From: Ectocarpus siliculosus
Lineage: Eukaryota; Sar; Phaeophyceae; Ectocarpales; Ectocarpaceae
Assembly (NCBI GenBank): GCA_000310025.1
Contig: FN649737.1
Coordinates: forward strand, 1,265,367 to 1,329,366
DNA: 64,000 nucleotides
Direction of reading: 5' to 3'
The position numbers and the translations under genes were made by a program. Below are positions 47,001 through 59,600 of this stretch, one piece after another; position 1 is the stretch's first letter, and each line of letters starts with the position of its first letter. The notes under the pieces were generated by a model, which saw only the letters and a program-made list of their open reading frames with translations, ran no database searches and was not told where the DNA came from.

Positions 47001-50000
47001 TAGGAAGCTGACTTCAATTTTCTCGCTGGGGATATAGAAACTGCTGGGGTACCGATGCCACTCGCCCCCTACACAGAGACGAACGGGCTGCATCATCTCG
47101 ATGGCCTGGAGATGTTGCGGGCCATCCCAGTAAGACCGAAACTCTCGGTAATAGACAAACCTGGAACAGCGGGACCGCACGGTCAGTGAATAGAAGCGGA
47201 CCTCTGGGTGCCATCCGTTGGAGAAAAACAGCAAGTCCTTCACCAAACTGCAGCCAAGCACATGTGCTGTACTCAGTGGTAGCATTTGGTTGACGAGCTG
47301 AACACTTCACATCCGGAATGGTGTTAGGCAGCAGGGAGTGGCAGTCGCAGGGTCGACCTCTCGACAAGTTTCATGCTTGCCTCGAATGCTGCGAGGCAGC
47401 TGCGGTGCCCACTTCAAGATGAAAACCGCAACAAATATTGGACTCACTTGAAGACATTGCATGGAGTGTTGTGGAATCGAACGACGGCTGCAGTACGGCA
47501 CATGCCGAGGCACGCCGCAAACAGCACACCTGCTCGATCAAAGGGAAACGCAGAGGTCGCACAGGTCACGACAAGACCATCAGCAGCGAGGTGAAGTGCA
47601 CTTACCTTGGTTGCTTGTGTATCAAGCCAAGCACGAATAAACTCAACCGCACACGCGGGATTTGGATATCAGTGCCAGGTATCTCGCCAAAAGTTAATTA
47701 GAACATGGACTACGGACTATTTACGTCACAAAAACCAAAATCATCCCGACAGTTGCTCTGACACTCATGACACGGTCGATTTTGAGATATCCTAAACGCG
47801 TACATGCCATGGCCATCGCCTGCGGTAGGAGCTTCCTGTCCGCCCGTGCGTCGTCACGAAACTTCTCCACGAGCTCACTAGCAGCCTGTTCGAAGACAAA
47901 ACAATACTCATGATGATTAGCGTGGCGCATCTCGTTGCCACGCGCTACGCAATTGGTGTGTTCTACGCCAAGCAGACACCCAACGATATTACAGCCCAAA
48001 TCATTCTAACGTGAGACAGCACGAGCTAAAAACACCTTCCAAAGGGCCGAAGCCCGAACTGCCCGAGTGTTGTTGTAGTCTCACCTGCACGATGATGTCT
48101 AGCGTGCATGCTGCCGCAAGAAAAATGGAAGGGTAGACCGGATAGAGAAAACGTTCCTCCTGTAACGACGGTGGGTCCACGACGGATGCAACGGGCACCG
48201 CGGCTTGGCAAGGGAATCTCGCGACAGTGACAGCCAAGTGATTCGGACGAGTGACTGTGGTCAGACCATCCCTCGTATTGCATCAGTGTGGATGGACCCA
48301 GAAAATTACCCGTCAATATCTGTCCATTGGTGAGAGATACACTTGTGATAAAGTGTCAGACAACACGAATAGAGTCTTGTACACCAAGCCCCCCCAATAC
48401 GTGAAGCACGTTGTACACCAAAGTGTAGAAATCCATCGCAACTATTAATCGAAACCGCCGAACGGGGGCACTTCCATTTACCTTGTGAGGCTTGGAGAAC
48501 ATAATTGCAAGCCACAGCAGCCCTGGGGAACACATGAGTAGCTTCTGCCTCAGTTCCGACTTCGCAACCTGAACAACGTACCAGGGGCAAAGTCCATCAA
48601 AAACCATCATGTGCTATGTAAATTGGGGCAGATGGTTGCAAAGCCATGGCAGATACAAGGCACCTACGCGTCAGGGGATTCATCCATCACAAAACGCCTC
48701 GAAAAACGTGCGCTTGTGTTAGGTTGTGTTCGACAATGACTTGCCATCAGGGCGGGGTGTACATGGTTCGGTATGCGAACATGTAAATCCAATCAGGGCG
48801 CGGTGTGGAAGGTTTGATACGCTAGTACGGAAATAATCCAATCAAACGATCGTTACAGCGACTAGACAACAGAAAACACTGCTGAGCTGCATGACGAATG
48901 CTCCAATGCCACACTAGCTCTGCCGTTCACAACAAGCTCATGATCCCTCTTCTCTGCTCACCTTGTCGGCCATGGGGTACAGAGGCAAGGCTAGGAGGGG
49001 AAGCACCACAGCGAGAGGGAAGGCTACGGAGGTGTTCAAGAAGAGGTTCTTCACGTAGTACGATGCTGGCTCTACGCCATAAAGCTCGTCACCTCGGCCC
49101 TCGCCGGCGTCCAGAACGTTGTACCGTCTGCCACGGGACCGGAACACAGCGAGAACAAAAAACTCTTCGAACGCAAGAGACGGCTGACCGGAGAGAGGGC
49201 ATGTCACTCCATACCTTACACCGAAAAGAAAAAGCAAACGTAAACCGAGCCGGAACGATCAACAGAAAACCGCTGCAAATTGCATGCGGTCTCCAAAACA
49301 AAACAAACTTACAAGATATTGAACGTTGGGGAGGTGTTCCGACCGTACCAGCCACTATCAATCCATGTCGCCAAGCTTGCGACAGCGACTGCGCAAATCA
49401 CGGCCCACGTAGCCGATGCGGTTGCCGCCCCAAGACCCTCGGCGAACGATGTCCCTCGCCTCAAACGTAGCCAAGCGCAGTTGAGCAGCATCGGAATGAA
49501 GATGACACCAACGAACGGCCAGCCCGTACCGAACACGCACAGCATGGCCACCAAAATCTGGGCATACAAATGACCGTTGCGAAAACACGGGGGATTTGTT
49601 GGGATTTGGCCGGGGGATTCACGTCACACGTCACATGAGAAGCAAGTTGCAACAACGAGCCAACGAGCCAACGATAGAACAAGCCACAACGCAATATACG
49701 TTATATTGTTCGTGGCAATGGTCATATACTGGACGAGATGCTCGGTGAACATCAACAAGCAGCACAGGTTGAGGCAGGGGCACTCCAGTTGACGGCTCGA
49801 ACCTAGTCCGGGTAGGATTCGCGGCGAGCTACAAGAAAAATGGACGCCTACCGCACGGCTGAACTGCCCCTTGAGCCACATCGCCATGACAAGCATGAAG
49901 AGCGTCATGCTTGATGACGATGGGAGAAGTGCCGGGGCAGAGACGAACATGCCAGCAGACGTGGCGGACAAGAGGAGGAAGAAGCCTCCTGCACGCCTGA

Positions 50001-51237
50001 AGATAAATACGAGCACAAGTGGGTAAATGGAGCGCGCCACGTCAAATCGTGGGAGGACAGCCCGAGTAACAAACTTATCCAATGGATTTTCGACTCAACT
50101 GCTAGATTCGGCTAGGCACGAATAGGCAACACAAAGCTTGAAAGGCACATTCTTAAGGTTAAGGTACGCTACGGTACACGTTCGCCACAGCCGCCGCAAA
50201 CACTCGGTGCTTACCTTCCGAACTTTTGCTTGACGGCCAGGTACATCAGCACCTCGCACAACGTGCAGCACAAAACATGAAACAGCCTCACTCCCAGCCA
50301 GATCTGCACGATGACAAGCAAGGAGACCACAGTTCGTATTTGTCGGTGACACGTGGCGGGTGTATTAACACGCCGGAGCACTAGGGATATCACCAACGAA
50401 TGACCTATGATTCAGGCTGATTACCGCCAAAGACTATAACGCGAGATTGGAACAGTCTAAGAAAGCATGCAACGTACGGTTGTGAAGGTGAGAAGCATAA
50501 AAAAAAAACGCGGGAAAACCGAAGTCCTACCTACGTATCCTGCGCATCTACATACACGATACCCCGTAGGTACGCCTGCACGTTACGCGAAGCAACTTTA
50601 CCTGCGGTTTGTCGTTCCCTTGGCCAAATAAGGACAAAAATATCTCCGACGCCCTCGCCGCAGTTACAGAAGGTAGCAGATAGAAATAACTCCTCAGGGC
50701 AAACTGAGGCGCGTACTCCCTGCCAGACAATACGGCATTCATCATTAGCCGTTGTACTAAACACGACACTGATGCGGGAAACTAAGAGTGGCGTATTATT
50801 GGGAACATGCTTCGACCGAGAGAGGACAGGCCATGTCTCGAGAACATGTTCCATTCCCTTCTTGGCTGGCTAATCTACTTCTAGGTGTACTTGCCTATAC
50901 CGCAACCCGCCTCAGACGCCGACACCGGAAGGAAACAAGTTTCTCAACCAAGCTGCGTTGTCTTACTGCCCACAAGAAATGCTTAACCCAACACTACAAA
51001 AAGACGGGACCAGCTACCGAAAGATATTCGAGCTTGAAGCATGAGAGTAAGGACGGTGGATGCCTTCTGGTTCGCTTATGCGATGGTTCTGCTCCATTAT
51101 GCGCACCATGTCTGAAACCCAAATCCGTAGAGAAGGTAGTGAAGCGGCTCCCAGTAGTTGTACGTTTCATCGCAATCGCCAACGCACGTGGTTCCGGCCG
51201 ACAGCAAACGGATGAGAAGGACAAACGCCGACGCCAT
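44086..51237 (-). CDS. ALG9: ALG9 alpha-1,2-mannosyltransferase, GT22 family (13 exons, about 579 aa)
   Basis: Exons on the - strand: 51237-51107, 50719-50602, 50303-50215, 49996-49852, 49557-49313, 49127-48962, 48568-48482, 48159-48085, 47885-47725, 47160-46962, 45743-45676, 44707-44584, 44217-44086; every phase joins. ALG9 is a multi-pass ER membrane enzyme that adds two alpha-1,2-mannoses from dolichol-P-mannose to the lipid-linked N-glycan precursor. Diagnostic segments: GDCDETYNYWEPLHYLLYG (20-38, with the acidic catalytic region), TWEYAPQFALRSY, SAPALLPSSSSM, KPHKEERFLYPVYP (324-337), RLCVGGEWHRYPSSFYIP, FHGQLPQPF, QSFNDLNAQEEER and the LRAFFIPF tail. Length is close to the human protein (611 aa). 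The start is the first Met of the exon (MASAFVLLIRLL). This Met lies only 44 nt after the stop of the preceding same-strand gene. Confidence 0.93.
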
Positions 51238-51281
51238 TGCTGCAGAGGGAGCCCTGCGGCAGCAGTACCGGCATCCATTTA

Positions 51282-51908
51282 ATGAGGCGTGTGCGGAACC
51301 TTCTTGAGGTTGTGGATGAAGATGAAGGTCTGGTACATGTACGGGGTGAATGACACTTTGAGGTTGTTCTTGGGATGGAACCAGGGTATGAACTATTACT
51401 ATTCCGCCGGCGCAAGCATCACACCTACTTTGTGCTGTTCGCTACACCCATAACTACCACAACCGTGTGCCGCTGGGATTTATCTCTGCTCCTTGTCGCT
51501 GATATTCCTTTTGTTTTGTTCGATCCTGCACCGATCGGTCGTCGTTGCCGCTGCTGGGGCGAAGCAAGACTGACGCAAGGTTTACGAAGGGACACATCAA
51601 TGCCCCATTTAAGGCAAGCAAGCAAGAGTACCGCGAAGAGCCGTGATGCTAGAGGGGGTAAAGGGAGGTTGTGCACCTTCAACACTCACCATACCATGTC
51701 TCCCACGTTGGTTCCACGTTCAGACTCCACGATCGCCTCAGTTTCTGGGACAGGGTAAGGAGAGGCGGCATTGTCAACATCGTGTTGTCGAAGTTGATCG
51801 GTCATTCGTATTGGCAACTGATAGACGCCTATCACCACGGCAGCAGAAGCAACACAAAAGCTCCACGTGACCGTTTGGGCGTTGTTCACACGACCATTGG
51901 CCGCTGTT
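51282..51908 (-). CDS. 3' part of an unrecognised small membrane protein gene
   Basis: Tentative two-exon model on the - strand. The first exon runs from about 51908 (GAACAG acceptor) to the GACATG|GTATGG donor near 51708. It encodes a hydrophobic segment (WSFCVASAAVVIGVYQLP) followed by a hydrophilic stretch rich in Asp, Glu and Pro. The last exon, 51395-51282, follows TAATAG and encodes FIPWFHPKNNLKVSFTPYMY and QTFIFIHNLKKVPHTPH to a TAA. The aromatic, Pro-rich end looks like real protein, but I know no family. The 5' end was not found; it would have to cross the SINE cluster upstream. The alternative donor TATG|GTGAGT would change frame. It could be a subunit of a mitochondrial or ER complex, or a false gene. 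Confidence 0.35.
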
Positions 51909-52124
51909 CAAGAGTATATATATATATTTTTTTCTTTGTCTTCACTTAAAATCGGCGCTCACAGCACTAGTGTTGTTTACTCCAACCCGTGGTCACACAG
52001 AAGAGCCCCTCTCTACCCTCCCCTCCCTCGGTACTTTGCCTTCGATTTTTAATGCGAGAAGAGTTCAGCACTCTCTTCCCTCTGTGTACACACGAACTAG
52101 CGCTATCCATTAGGCCAGAAGCGG

Positions 52125-52234
52125 AAGCGAGAGAAAAACTCACTTTGCAAGAAAAGCTCGCTTACGCCGGGATTCGAACCCCTGGCCTGATCTCTAGAAG
52201 GTTTCGAGGATACTAACTAGACCACCGGGGCGAG
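52125..52234 (-). mobile_element. tRNA-derived SINE-like element (copy 1)
   Basis: On the - strand it reads CCCCGGTGGTCTAGTTAGTA (A box), then GGGGTTCGAATCCC (B box, complement of 52169-52182), then a tail with CAAAGTGAGTTTTTCTC. The acceptor and anticodon stems do not pair properly, so it is not a working tRNA. The tail is shared with copy 2, 260 bases away on the other strand, which supports a SINE family. Confidence 0.6.
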
Positions 52235-52491
52235 TATGTCAGGCACCCAATGTTTGAGGCACGGAGAAGTGAACTAATGTGGGTGTTGCGCGGACGGCGT
52301 CTTGGGTTCGCGAGACTCGCCATCTGTACAGCAGTACCATATGCACAGCGTGATCACTTCACGCGTAAAATACTATCATGTTCCGGTTGTGGCACACGCG
52401 TGAATGCACACTCGTTTGTCTTTTCCGAAACGAAGATACAGCTGCTGTACCTCACCAGCAACCGGATAACCTCGGAACCCAGCACATACAT

Positions 52492-52580
52492 GTCGCCCCT
52501 GTGGTCTAGTGGGTACCCTCCCAGCCTACAAAGGGTCAGGTCAAGGGTTCGAGTCCCGACAAAGTGAGTTTTTTCTCACT
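52492..52580 (+). mobile_element. tRNA-derived SINE-like element (copy 2)
   Basis: Reads CCCCTGTGGTCTAGTGGGTA (A box), GGTCAGGTCAAGGGTTCGAG with the B box GGGTTCGAGTCCC, then CAAAGTGAGTTTTTTCTC. It is the same architecture as copy 1 with a shorter spacer after the B box. The tRNA stems do not close. The T-run could serve as a Pol III terminator. Confidence 0.6.
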
Positions 52581-52704
52581 GAATAATCCTGGTCTAAACT
52601 GGAAGCGACGCGCTGCGAAGCTCGATGTTAGTAAACTCGATCGACTTCGTAAGTCGCGAGGGAAGGGATTGCTGTACCCTTCTCGCGATAAAAACATCTC
52701 AGGC

Positions 52705-52771
52705 AGGAACCGCAGGAGGGGGTCGAACCCCCCCGACTATGTGACCCCGGTTGGGTCGTCTAGCTAAATAG
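52705..52771 (-). mobile_element. Possible third tRNA-like sequence
   Basis: On the - strand, a TAGCTAGACGACCCAAC stretch followed by GGGGGGTTCGACCCCC resembles A and B boxes with a strong T-arm. No complete cloverleaf could be drawn. It could be a decayed tRNA or another SINE head. Confidence 0.3.
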
Positions 52772-52832
52772 AAGAAGGGAAGGGTAGGGCGCAGAGGGGC
52801 AGACGACAAAGTCCAATGATGGGAGAACAAAA

Positions 52833-52835
<3 letters not shown>

Positions 52836-52863
<28 letters not shown>
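52836..52863 (+). repeat. (AC)n microsatellite
   Basis: About 14 uninterrupted AC units following an A-run, upstream of eIF3b. Confidence 0.95.
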
Positions 52864-52866
<3 letters not shown>

Positions 52867-53695
52867 CTTTTCCCGATAATTGTCATTCGGGTTATCTTGG
52901 GGCATTGACTCACGAACCTACATGCACCAATGCAACTTGGCGTCGGAGTTATGACGTCAACAACGTCATTTCATTGTTAAGACAGTAGTGGTGGGTGGTG
53001 TGGAGCAGGGCACTATTCGTTTATGTATCGATGCGTGTACAATACTGCTGCTGTAGGTGTGTAGGTGCCTATAGCAGCACACGTTTTTCTTCGGAACGAA
53101 ATCGGTTCAGTGTGGTTCTGTGCTATCTCGAACGGGTAGACGAGTGTAGCTTAGGATTCCCAGCACATTATCTGGTTGCCTCTGTCCTTTTTCCAATATC
53201 GATTTCTACACAGCAACATCGAGTGGTTTCATTGCGAACATTCGGAGATGAAGTGCGTGGTTCAAGCAACAGGACGGCGGTCAACACACGCGCCTGGGGC
53301 GGGTGGTTTGCTGCTGTAGTATCCGGAGCACCGCTCGTGTTCCGATTCACCCGAGTTGCGAGCTTTACGAAAACCATTGCAGCAGTTATACCTGCGTCAT
53401 TTTCGTCACGACCGCCGCTATCACCGCCACCCTCTGTTCGGTCTCGAGGAGCTCTGCGCCTCGGTTTTCCCATGGTGTTTCCGTGTAGCTTGTACTGCTC
53501 TGCTCTGCTCTCCTGACTACCTGGTCTCCTGTCTCCCCAGCACAGCAGCATGCGCTGTCGGGGGCTCCGTGTATAAAACAGTGCGGGGACTCGGCGAGAA
53601 ATCAGCCCTCTGTCTGGTGCGCATGGCTCCCCCCACAGGCGTGCAGTGCTGTCTTCTCGCAACACAGCTAACCTGCGTTCACCTTCTCTTCCAAC

Positions 53696-56600
53696 ATGGG
53701 GGACCAGTACTACGTCGATGAGTATGATGAGGAACCAGACATGGACGAGCTCAAGGACTACATGTCGCCGGATGAAGGAGATGGAGATCTTGCAGGCTTC
53801 GAAAGGCCGGAACTGAATGTCGACCTCTCTACGGCTGTCGTCGTTTCCAACCTTCCCCAGGTGCGCTTTCATGTATATAATCCCCGTGCACCCGTTCTCT
53901 TCCTACGCTGCTGCTACCAACAAATGTACGTGCTTGACCTCTTGTGAAGGATGCATGTCATGTTTCTGGTGTTAGTGCATTCGTTGATGTGAAACCTTGC
54001 GTCGCGTACACTTGCACAAGGTACATCGTCCACATATTTTGCGACGCTTTTTAAATTTTTGCTGCGGCCTGATGGTGCCCTCCGAGTTGATCGTGCGTTG
54101 GTGTGTAGTGTGCTGCTGTACTGCAGTAGCGCAAGAACTGATAAGAAGAACTTATCCCAGCCTGTTGCGCCGCTACTGCTGCTGGTATTCCATTGCAGGT
54201 GGTGGAAGCAAAGCACGAGAAACTTGGCGGCGTGGTTAGGAAGGTGTTCAGCAAAATGGGCACTATCGCGGACGATGGGCTGACACACCCGTTTGACAAA
54301 ACGACAGGGCTAACGAAGGGCTTCGCCTTTGTCAACTTCCTCAACCCGCAAGATGCGAAGCAGGCTGCAGCCACGTTGAATGGGTGGCAACTGGATAAGA
54401 GCCACCTCATCAAGGTGCCCCCAATTATTTTTGATATTAAGTTTATTTACATGAAATTATTTAGCTGCTAATTTTTTTATGCATGGGTGTATGCTTCAAT
54501 TTTTCAAGGCGGACAAACCAGTCACGCTCTCCGTACATGCTTACATGCGCATCCCTGAGGTACTGCAGCAGCATCGTGTTATCTCCCACGTTCGTTTGCG
54601 CACGAACTGGCCTGTGCCTCGGTTCTGCTTCATTTACACAACAACATCTACACAACTACCATTGATTACCGGATTGGACGCTGCTACAACCTTACAACAT
54701 GCATATGTTCTTGGCCCAAAAAACCGTGGACCCATTGGTTCATTTTCCCTGAGAAGTGTCGATACTATTTTATTGCTGTGAGTAACCGGTACAGCGGTGA
54801 CGGTGCCGAAAATGGCGGAGTTTGAACCGTCCCGTCGAGAGCTTTCCGAACACGTACAAGTATCGTTTGCCTCCGGCATCCTCGTGGTCGTGGAGTAATC
54901 GAGCTTTGAAAATCGTGGAGGTGCGGTAACTTACGCAATCTACGGTAGTCTACCCAGGTATTTTCGTATTTTCCAAGTAAACATTGGACAAAGTATGGGG
55001 TTTACGTACACCCCGTGCCTGGTCTTTTTTCGTAATATGCATACCCTTACTTGCTTTGCGTAGGGAATCCTATGTACTCCTTGGAGATTAATAATGATTT
55101 TAGCCATGTTCAAAACAGCAAGCGTGATGTATACGTGTGCTCGTTGACACGAGCTTCTCTCGCGGCCGCTCATGTTAACCGTAGGTCCTGATGTCTGGCA
55201 ATACTCCAAATAGGAGAGAGCTGAGACTAGTCGACGAGCTCACATCACCATTAAGGGGGTGCAAAAGACGAACTTTGATGTTGACTTATTTTGAAATGAA
55301 GCGCAAGAGCACCAGAAATTGCACAACAGACACACCAGACCAGTAGGAAGGCACCGCGTAAAACAGCAATCGTTGATTCTCGCACAGGGCGGCAGTAGAG
55401 CCTGCTCAAAACATACATTTCACGCGTCTACCTCCACACGCCTCGTTTGAAATCAAGATAAAAAATTCGCACCATTCTAAATTCTAGTCGAAACAGCCAA
55501 AACAGAAGGCGCTCAATCAAGGGCAATTTTGAGGATTAGCTGTCGCATTCTATTGTCATCAGTAGAGGACATCATGAAGATGCGTTGTGTGTGCTGGCAC
55601 GCGCAGGTTTGCTACTGGAGCTGAAATATCGAAGGTCGCAGCAGCCTCTGAAAACAGTCCGAAATCTGCGCCGGAACCAAGCGGCATCCAACTTTTGTCA
55701 CAGCCGTGCTCGTCGCCACTGATCCCAATCTCCTGAACTGCGGGTTTACAGCAGTAGCTGATGCCACTAGCTACTGCTGACGACCCGTGGTTCAGGAGTT
55801 TACGGTCCGTGGCGGTGATCGCGGCTGTGACAAATGTTGGATGCCGCTTGGCTCCGCCCCAGATTTCGGACAGTTTTCAGAAGTTGCTGCGACCTTCGAT
55901 ATTTCAGCTCCAGTAGCAAACATGAATGTGCCAGCACGCACGACGCCTCTTCATGGCGTCCTCTACTGATGACAATAGGATCCGACACCTAACCCTTGCG
56001 GGAAGGTTGTTTTGTTCTTTCTTTGTATAGGATTAAAGTATGGGAAAAAGAGCCAGCGTCCCTACCCCTTTTCTGCACCCCCTTAACGACCATGGAAAGT
56101 ATTGGGTAGATATGTTCTTCGACAGAGCAAGGAGCCCAACCACCGTTTAATACCAGACAACATGGATGGGTTTCTTCGCACTGTTGCTCCTTGCTGTTTC
56201 TGCCGTTACAGGTATACCCTTTCGAGCAGCTGGCACGTCTCAGGAGCTTGCCAGAGGAATACGAATCCCCCGAGCCAAAGCCATTCAAACCGAGGGTGGA
56301 CCCATCTAGCTGGCTGGCGGACGAGCAGCACAGGGACCAATTCGTGCTGAGATATAGCGAGCCCCACCCGAGCGGGAAGCTGGTGAGAGCGCGTTCCACT
56401 TGAGCAACACGCCAAATCGTAATGTGGAGCAACGGTCCTGAGAAAGAAATGTACAAACGTCACTCGCTGGGCTGTCGTGGTCGAATCGAATAGTTCCACA
56501 TTCCACACACATCTTCGTGGGCAAGCACTCAAATTGGTTTACATTGCTGATATTCCTTGCCCACGACGTGGTCGATAGGTACACGAGGCGGAGGTCATGT

Positions 56601-59600
56601 GGTCCGAGAAGCTGCAGACGCCCTCGCTGTGCTACGGTGGGGAGAGGGAAAAAGAGGCCGGCAAGGCATGGTAAGCGATGCCGTGGTGGTGCTATGCATA
56701 CCATTTTCATTCAACTATTCGGCGATCGCCACATGTCGTTACGGAACATTGCTGTCTCATTGGGTGTCTCTATTGTGCGGCACGACCACAAATTCTGCAG
56801 TTGTCAGCGTTAACAGGCATACTTGTACTGGTATAAGTAGAGGCCCCAAGTAGAGTCCCGACCTACCTTAGGTAGGAGCGCAATTTTCAGGGCCAGATCA
56901 CGATACAAGACTGGTACTATATTTGGTCAACAATGTCAGGTGTAAAAGGCTTCCTCATCGGTTTTGGCATGAATCGGTTGTTTATCATGATGTCGACGCT
57001 CACGGCCTTCCTCATTCTATGCATATGCGCGCCTGTAGGTGCGAGCTTTTCCTCATGTGGTCTCCGCAAGGCACATACCTCACCACATTCCACGTCCCCG
57101 GAATCGCACTGTGGGGTGGCGAGCGGTTCGAGAAACAAGGGCGTTTCCCCCACAAGGACGTGAAGGTGTGTGCGCTAATTAGATACGCCCGAAAAATTCT
57201 CAATCGCGATCAATCCTCAGCGAGTCGACCCCCAAGTATGGTGAACGTTGAATACACATGACTCGCAATTTTGGCCTCGAGATTGAATTTTTCAGGCCAA
57301 GAAATTGTCCATGGTCGTTAATCCAGATTGTTTTTTGCCAGTTAAAAATAGCCCATCGCTCCTACAGCAGATGATGGTATACGTTACCGACACTCTGCAA
57401 AACTCAGCTCCACTTCATGAACAACACCAAAGCCTAGCAAGTGCTCTGCAGTTTGACCCAAACCTGCTGGTTCCACAAGAACACGCTCAAGCACTCTTGG
57501 GACCAAGTCATTGAACATAAACAAAGTTGAGAGCTTTCGATATTGGTGTGAGCAGGGCTGTGCGCCGGATCGCCCGTGGCAGCTTGTGGACGACACGCGT
57601 GAAACAAAGCTCGAAGTATGTGTGATTTTTCGTCATCCTTTTTTTGTGGATTTTCAAGATGCATGTGACCCGTTTCGAAGCAACAGATGTCGATATTGCT
57701 TCGGTGAGACTGCCTCTTTCAGCCTCTAAGTGTGGGCTTTGCACTCTAGCTTCACCGCAGGCTAGTTGTTGTCCTCGAGAGCCTTCGTGTGCGTGTCCCA
57801 TCTTGTCTCCGGTGCGCTCCAAAAAGGTACCAGGAACTCGTAAAGAAATACCCCCTCGTTTTTTTTCGACCATGGTTTTTTAGGGCGACATCTCTAGAAT
57901 TTTTACCCATGAGAGCCTAAACGGGAGCAGCTGCCCCTCACCCCCAACGCCTTGGATTAGGGTGCCATTTTTGTGTTGTGTGCACAGAAACCGAGGTAAA
58001 ATCACAAAGAGTAGATCTTCGAGTCCTAGGGAGAACAAAAACAATCGAGCAACAGGCCAAAACGTTCCAGGAAATCTATGTTCTCGGTCCGAGAATACGG
58101 AGAGATAATGTTTTCTTGGTGAATCCTAGATTACGTTCTATAACCAGGTACCGCGCAGTATGAAGGATAAACTCTGCACCTGGAGCCAAGTACTTGCTCC
58201 CAGTTTCTTGCCCTATTTTCAGTACAAAAACATTCGGCCACCGAGTCACAAAATCCCAAGAACAAAGTTCGGATGGTCGTTGGCCGTATTTTGCGGATCA
58301 GGAGCGGTGTACTCTCGAGGTCGAACTGTTTGTGCCTTGATGTGTAACGGTCTAACTCGTCGGCCAAACGCACGACAGGTGGTTGAATTTTCGCCTTGTG
58401 AGACATACGTCATGACGTGCAACTTCGAGCAAGGAGATAAGGCCATCATCGTGTGGGAGGTTCTCACCGGCCAGATGCTCCGCGCGTTCCCGATGGCAAC
58501 GACTACGGCAGCAGGTGTGGAACGAAAATACGTGGATTTCGAGCAGGAACACCCCATTTCATGCGTGAACACACCAGAGAAACACATCATGGTAGGATCG
58601 AGTGCTAGCATCGCCGTTTGCTCGCTTTTGGATGATGACGCTAAGAACAAATGGGTCACACGAAGCATCCTTGGAGGGTGTGCTTGTGGAATGGGCGATG
58701 TATTTCTTTGCGAGTGCTGTGTGTGTTTTCATGCCATCTACTCTTGGCGCCAGTGTACAACTTTCGGTATTTGTTTGACGCGCCAGCCGGGCCACACTGG
58801 AAGCAGGTAAACACTGTTGTTTGTATTCTTTTATCACGGTCCCCCCTGCGGTGCTTGGGCTTTTGTTTCAATGCGAGAAGGGTTGCGCGTTTATTCCGTT
58901 TTGGGTGTTCAGCCAAAACTTGGTTGCGAATTTTGCATTCCATATACGTGAAGGTTCGAACGCGCAACTAGAGGTTACCATTTGAACCACCGGAGCGTCC
59001 AGCTGTTGGGGCACTTGATTCCGCTTGATTTGTACCGTCCGGGTGGGTTGTGACAACTGAAATTAGTTTCGTGACCTTGAAGTGTAAGGCAGGGAGGCAC
59101 TGGATAGAGGTTTGCACGGTTTTTGACGTGTGGAGCAACAACTGTGCTTGTTTGTGTGCATATCAGGCTTGTAGGAGATAACACCCTTCTCGGTCTTGAT
59201 GTCGGTGCACTCTCTCGACTCACTGTGTCCCCCAAATGATGCTGACCTTACCCGTATTTGTCCGTCGTAGATGGGGCTGCGTCTCTGTTCCGGTGGAGTG
59301 CCGATGGCAAGTACTTGGCGCGCAAGGGCAAGGACCTAATTTCCATCTACGAGCTCCCATCCATGCGCCTCCTCGACAAGAAGTCGTTGAAGGTACAGTA
59401 CGAGGCTCTTGGTTGCCGCGTTTTCCTTCCGCAAGTTGCTCCAGCACGTTGCACCGAGCGCGTTGATCTGATCTGTGCATGAGCTGAATGCCCCGGACCC
59501 GCCTTACCGGCAACTGGTTCTAATTTCTATCTCTGGCAGGCAGAGGGTGTTTCGGACTTCGAATGGAGTCCTAAGGACAACGTGTTGGCGTACTGGGCAC

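Larger units (their letters stand above)
51909..53695. other. Intergenic region rich in short repeats
   Basis: Contains an (AT)n run at about 51915-51928, two or three tRNA-derived SINE-like elements, a CA microsatellite and the eIF3b promoter. No protein-coding exon recognised. An exact TACAGCAGTA lies at 52327-52336. Confidence 0.5.

Noticed and set aside
52125-52771. Functional tRNA genes
   Set aside because: B-box-like T arms are present, but acceptor and anticodon stems do not pair; better explained as tRNA-derived SINEs.
53168-53872. 234-codon open frame on the - strand
   Set aside because: Overlaps eIF3b exon 1 and its 5' flank in antisense; no domain, no splice partners, high Arg content typical of chance frames.
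54510-54560. Possible extra eIF3b exon ([17 protein letters not shown]) with acceptor and donor
   Set aside because: Skipping it makes the post-RRM segment exactly the length of other eIF3b proteins; including it adds 17 unmatched residues.
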